A stretch of 9,285 nt of DNA from an uncultured Bacteroidales bacterium (GTDB taxonomy: Bacteria > Bacteroidota > Bacteroidia > Bacteroidales > Paludibacteraceae). The notes under the pieces are model-generated. The model was not told where the DNA came from, ran no database searches, and was given only the letters and a program-made list of their open reading frames with translations. How positions within the stretch are numbered: the first letter of the stretch is position 1; every line of letters starts with the position of its first letter. Position numbers and translations under genes: made by a program. This document shows positions 6,703 through 9,285 of the stretch, piece after piece. The stretch lies in NCBI GenBank assembly GCA_937916355.1, contig CALFTM010000094.1:1-9285 (forward strand). Reading direction: 5' to 3'.

Positions 6703-7560
6703 ATGAACGATAAACTGTACAGAATTACATTGTTCGTGTCGGCATTGATTATGCCGATAGTGTGTGGGGGCGTGGTTTACGCCCTCGTTACCGACGCTTA
6801 CGATGCGTTCGATCATTTCGGTTTTTTGAATTTTCTCACCTCTGCGGAATGGAGCTATACAGAGGGCGACGAGCGGTATGGCGCGCTGCCGTTCATTACA
6901 GGCACTCTGATGACTACTTTGCTGGCTCTCATCTTTTGCATCCCGTTCTCTCTTCCCGTCGCGCTTTTCGTGGGAGAATACTTCAGAGGCACAAAGATAG
7001 CGTCGGTTCTGAGCACAGTGACAGACCTGCTGGCTGGCATTCCGTCAATCATTTATGGTCTGTGGGGATTTTACACACTGCGTCCCGTCATTATGGCTCT
7101 TGGCATCTCACCGCAAGGATCTGGCATTCTTACAGCCTCGCTTGTGCTGGCTATCATGATTGTGCCTTACGCAGCATCACTCAGCACTGAATTTATCAAG
7201 ATGGTGCCGAATGACCTGAAAGAGGGAGCTTATAGCTTAGGCGCTACACGAGCTGAGGTTGTGCGCAAAGTGATATTCCCCATGGCCGGTTCGGGTGTAT
7301 TCTCTTCGTATGTATTGGCCATTGGCCGTGCTTTGGGCGAGACGATGACGGTAACGATGCTTATCGGCAACACAAATAACATCCCCTCCTCAATCACATC
7401 TACAGGAAACTCTATGGCTTCAATCATCGCAAACCAGTTTGGCGAAGCAGACAGTCTGCGCCTTTCTTCCTTGATTGCCATAGGATTGATTCTTTTCCTT
7501 ATCACAGCGCTTATCAACATGATAGGCAAAGTAATGATTAAACGTGCAAGAATAGTTTAA
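6703..7560 (+). CDS. pstC: Phosphate ABC transporter permease PstC
   Basis: A 285-residue inner-membrane permease with about six membrane segments (starting at about residues 8-29, 64-91, 107-133, 142-161, 198-221 and 255-277). The cytoplasmic EAA loop that docks on the ATPase is EGAYSLGATRAEVVRKVIFP (about 174-193), and the PstC signatures DLLAGIPSIIYGLWGFY and IGRALGETMTVTMLIGN are present. It pairs with PstA to form the phosphate channel. It starts 11 bp after pstS and ends four bases before pstA; a GGATG stretch upstream of the ATG may help ribosome binding. Length and motifs are normal. Confidence 0.95.
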   Translation: MNDKLYRITLFVSALIMPIVCGGVVYALVTDAYDAFDHFGFLNFLTSAEWSYTEGDERYGALPFITGTLMTTLLALIFCIPFSLPVALFVGEYFRGTKIASVLSTVTDLLAGIPSIIYGLWGFYTLRPVIMALGISPQGSGILTASLVLAIMIVPYAASLSTEFIKMVPNDLKEGAYSLGATRAEVVRKVIFPMAGSGVFSSYVLAIGRALGETMTVTMLIGNTNNIPSSITSTGNSMASIIANQFGEADSLRLSSLIAIGLILFLITALINMIGKVMIKRARIV

Positions 7561-7564
7561 TATT

Positions 7565-8431
7565 ATGGACAAATTAAAAATCAGACATCGTCTGGCAAAA
7601 GACAAGTTGATGCTTTGGAGCATTTGCCTATTGTCGGCACTGACGGCCGTTCCCCTGCTCGCCATATTGGGAGAGGTGCTGCTACGTGGTTACGACCAGC
7701 TCTCTTGGTCATTCTTTACCGAGCCTACACCAACGGCGTACAAAGCGATGAAAGCTATCGAAGCCGGAGAACCCATACAAGGGGGTATCGCAAACGGCAT
7801 TGTTGGCACAATGATTATGCTCGGCATGGCGGTAGTGGCAGCAGTACCATTGGGCATTCTTTGCGGAGCTTTCTTGGCTGAGAATGGCAAGAGCCGTTTC
7901 GCACAGTTTGTAAGTTACCTGACAGACCTTCTGCAGGGCACGCCGTCGGTTATCATAGGCATTATCACCTACATTTGGGTGGTTGTCCCGATGAAAGGTT
8001 ATTCGGCAATTGCAGGCAGCGTTGCGCTATGCATCATGATGCTTCCGCTCATCATCCGCTCGACAGAGGAGACGCTAAAGATTCTTCCTGCATCATTAAA
8101 AGAGGCGGGACTGGCGCTCGGCGGCAACAAGGCGCGAGTGATGCTGAAAGTGCAGCTGCCGGCCGCATTCGGAGGTATATTTACCGGTATTCTGCTCGCT
8201 ATCTCACGAGTTATCGGAGAGACTGCGCCGCTGATGTTCACCGCTCTCGGCTGCTCGTTTATCCGCTTTGCGATTGACAAGCCCATCTCTGCAGTGCCGC
8301 TGCTAATATGGGAGTTCTTTAACGACCCCAACCTGCAGGAGTTGATCTGGGGAGCTTCGCTCTTCCTCTTGTTATTCGTGCTTACTTTAAATCTCACAGC
8401 TAAATATCTTGCAAAAAAATGGAATCAGTGA
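7565..8431 (+). CDS. pstA: Phosphate ABC transporter permease PstA
   Basis: A 288-residue inner-membrane permease, partner of PstC. Hydrophobic segments start at about residue 16 and continue through the protein. Family signatures are DLLQGTPSVIIGIITYIW (about 121-138), the EAA loop EAGLALGGNKARVMLKVQLP (about 180-199) and ISRVIGETAPLMFTALG (about 213-229). The periplasmic insert containing PTPTAYKAMKAIEAGEPIQGGI fits PstA forms in which a loop precedes the permease core. Its stop overlaps the pstB start by 13 bp, the tight coupling usual in pst operons. Confidence 0.95.
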   Translation: MDKLKIRHRLAKDKLMLWSICLLSALTAVPLLAILGEVLLRGYDQLSWSFFTEPTPTAYKAMKAIEAGEPIQGGIANGIVGTMIMLGMAVVAAVPLGILCGAFLAENGKSRFAQFVSYLTDLLQGTPSVIIGIITYIWVVVPMKGYSAIAGSVALCIMMLPLIIRSTEETLKILPASLKEAGLALGGNKARVMLKVQLPAAFGGIFTGILLAISRVIGETAPLMFTALGCSFIRFAIDKPISAVPLLIWEFFNDPNLQELIWGASLFLLLFVLTLNLTAKYLAKKWNQ

Positions 8432-8647
8432 CATCAATACTTGAATTTAAGAAGACTTGCGTGTCATACACCAAGCAAACAATGGCAGTTAAGTATGTAT
8501 CGGCAGCCATTGAGAAAAATACAATTACAGCCATCATGGGGCCTTCCGGCTGCGGAAAATCAACACTGCTTCGTGCTGTCAACCTTATGCACAATCTCTA
8601 TCCAAACATCCATGTCGATGGCGAAATCTTGCTCAATGGGAAAAAAA
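8419..8647 (+). CDS. pstB: Phosphate ABC transporter ATPase PstB, N-terminal part only (cut at a chimeric junction)
   Basis: The first 75 or so residues of the ATPase that drives the Pst transporter. The nucleotide-binding fold begins normally with ILEFKKTCVSYTKQTMAVKYVSAAIEKNTITAIMGP, and has an intact Walker A motif GPSGCGKST at about 41-49, then LLRAVNLMHNL and VDGEILLNGK. PstB should continue with the NIY/D... segment and the Q loop, ABC signature and Walker B, reaching about 250 residues. Instead, after LLNGK (8643) the frame runs 44 unrelated residues (KTVRVGHLLVRRNM...) to a stop at 8773-8775, while another frame takes up a galactanase sequence. The tail after about 8647 is therefore not PstB. 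No phoU is visible because the switch occurs before it. Confidence 0.9.
8637..8647. other. Junction between unrelated sequences (probable assembly or amplification chimera)
   Basis: The 11-base tract TGGGAAAAAAA reads as ...N-G-K-K in the pstB frame and W-E-K-N in the galactanase frame. Family-consistent sequence stops at this point in one frame and starts at it in the other. No inverted repeat, target duplication, transposase or integrase marks the site. A short A-rich overlap is a typical place for a false join. Confidence 0.75.
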
Positions 8648-9285
8648 CGGTTCGGGTTGGGCATCTTCTTGTGCGTCGGAATATGATTCGGAGGATGCAG
8701 GTAAGTGGTATGGTGGCTGTGCAGTTGACAATCAGGCCTTTTTTGATGCTCAAGGAAAGGCAACAGAGGCGTTAAAAGTTTTTGGACTTTTAAGAAATGG
8801 TAATAATGTTGCAATTAAGGCAGATGCTGTAGAAGATTTAAATATTATTTTTGACCTCAATGGAGATATTGTACTTCCTGATAAGGTTAATGCAATTATG
8901 TCGGATAATTCAAAACAAGAAATTGCAGTAGAATGGAAGAATGTGGATATAGAGGCAATGAAAAGCGGGGGCGTGGCAAAGTATTCCGTAGAAGGAACGG
9001 CCGGCGGAATGAAGGCATACTGCTATATTTCAATGGTAGAATATAATTATCTTGATAATTGGAGTTTTGAAGAAGGTGAAAGTCCTTGGGTTGCAACACA
9101 AATCAGCAAGTTTGATGAACTTAAAGTGGAGGACAAGGTTAGTGATTCAGTAACCGGCACCAAGCATTATCATTTTTGGGGAGCAAGTGCAAATACTGTA
9201 GAGTTTACATTAGAACAGCAGGTAACAGGGTTGAAAACCGGAAAATATAAGTATTCAGTGTCGATTATGGGAGGAGACGGAGGCG
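8637..9285 (+). CDS. Arabinogalactan endo-beta-1,4-galactanase (GH53), C-terminal part with Ig-like and CBM61-like domains (open at both ends)
   Basis: An uninterrupted frame of 216 codons with no start or stop in the window. It begins WEKNGSGWASSCASEYD, then DAGKWYGGCAVDNQAFFDAQGKATEALKVF, which is the end of the GH53 catalytic barrel; family members read closely similar there, usually with GGSAVDNQALFD. A bacterial Ig-like domain follows (about 8830-9030: DIVLPDKVNAIMSDNSKQEIAVEWKN... to KYSVEGTAGG), then a CBM61-like galactan-binding domain (WSFEEGESPW... to FTLEQQVTGLKTGKYKYSVSIMGGDGG). The two catalytic glutamates lie upstream and are absent. GH53 enzymes of this architecture are secreted and cut the galactan side chains of pectin. 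A/T-ending codons dominate, unlike the genes to the left, which points to another organism, perhaps a Lachnospiraceae-type Firmicute. Confidence 0.82.

Noticed and set aside
6762..7190. Overlapping open frames inside pstC and pstA on both strands (for example 6762-7190 plus, 7999-8397 minus)
   Set aside because: They lie within well-supported permease genes, show no family motifs, and have the composition expected of frame shadows.
8600..8700. Insertion of a mobile element or horizontal transfer as the cause of the pstB break
   Set aside because: No transposase, terminal inverted repeats, target duplication or att-like site is visible. The inserted side starts in the middle of a gene, and the overlap is only a short A-rich tract. 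A chimera explains this more simply, although the right part is too short to exclude a real event.
8644..8775. The 44-residue extension of the PstB frame, as if it were a PstB variant or fusion
   Set aside because: The residues match no part of the ABC ATPase fold, and the same DNA encodes a clear GH53 sequence in another frame. It is an out-of-frame reading across the junction.
1..9285. CRISPR arrays, tRNA or rRNA genes, riboswitches, replication origins
   Set aside because: I saw no spaced identical repeats, cloverleaf sequences, rRNA-like blocks or structured leaders beyond those listed. The only long repeat array is protein-coding.

Overview
The window reads as a Bacteroidales (Bacteroidota) chromosome fragment, probably from a gut organism, joined near its right end to DNA from a different gut bacterium. 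Bacteroidota origin is suggested by a BspA-type leucine-rich-repeat protein, by promoters of the TTTG-N19-TAnnTTTG type with no strong Shine-Dalgarno sequences, and by the style of the porin and Pst proteins. The last 640 or so bases do not fit: they are AT-richer at third codon positions and encode a carbohydrate-active enzyme whose domain pattern is more typical of Firmicutes such as Lachnospiraceae (inference).

Layout. 1-377 (minus): N-terminal part of a PgcA-type phosphoglucomutase/phosphomannomutase with a good Bacteroidota promoter. 565-2226 (minus): secreted BspA-like protein with about 18 repeats of 23 residues. 2313-3749 and 3733-4440 (minus): a PhoR-type sensor kinase and PhoB-type response regulator, overlapping by 17 bp and followed by a good intrinsic terminator. 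4441-4621: divergent control region with several direct repeats that could be PhoB sites. 4622-8431 (plus): outer-membrane porin, PstS lipoprotein, PstC and PstA, tightly packed. 8419-about 8647: the first 75 or so codons of pstB. From about 8637 to the end: C-terminal part of a GH53 endo-beta-1,4-galactanase with an Ig-like domain and a CBM61-like domain, open at the window edge.

How the genes work together. The central block is a phosphate-starvation module. The kinase and regulator would sense low phosphate and activate the divergent operon. In that operon the porin would admit phosphate or its esters through the outer membrane, PstS would capture phosphate, and PstC-PstA-PstB would pump it inward at the cost of ATP. 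A porin as first gene of the pst operon is a useful clue to its substrate.

The pstB-to-galactanase switch occurs inside an 11-base tract compatible with both genes, and both reading frames are intact right up to it. I regard it as a probable assembly or amplification chimera, not a natural fusion. pstB is therefore probably complete in the real organism, and phoU may follow it. I found no convincing new biological system; the most useful leads are the Pho-type control region, the pst-linked porin and the chimeric junction.
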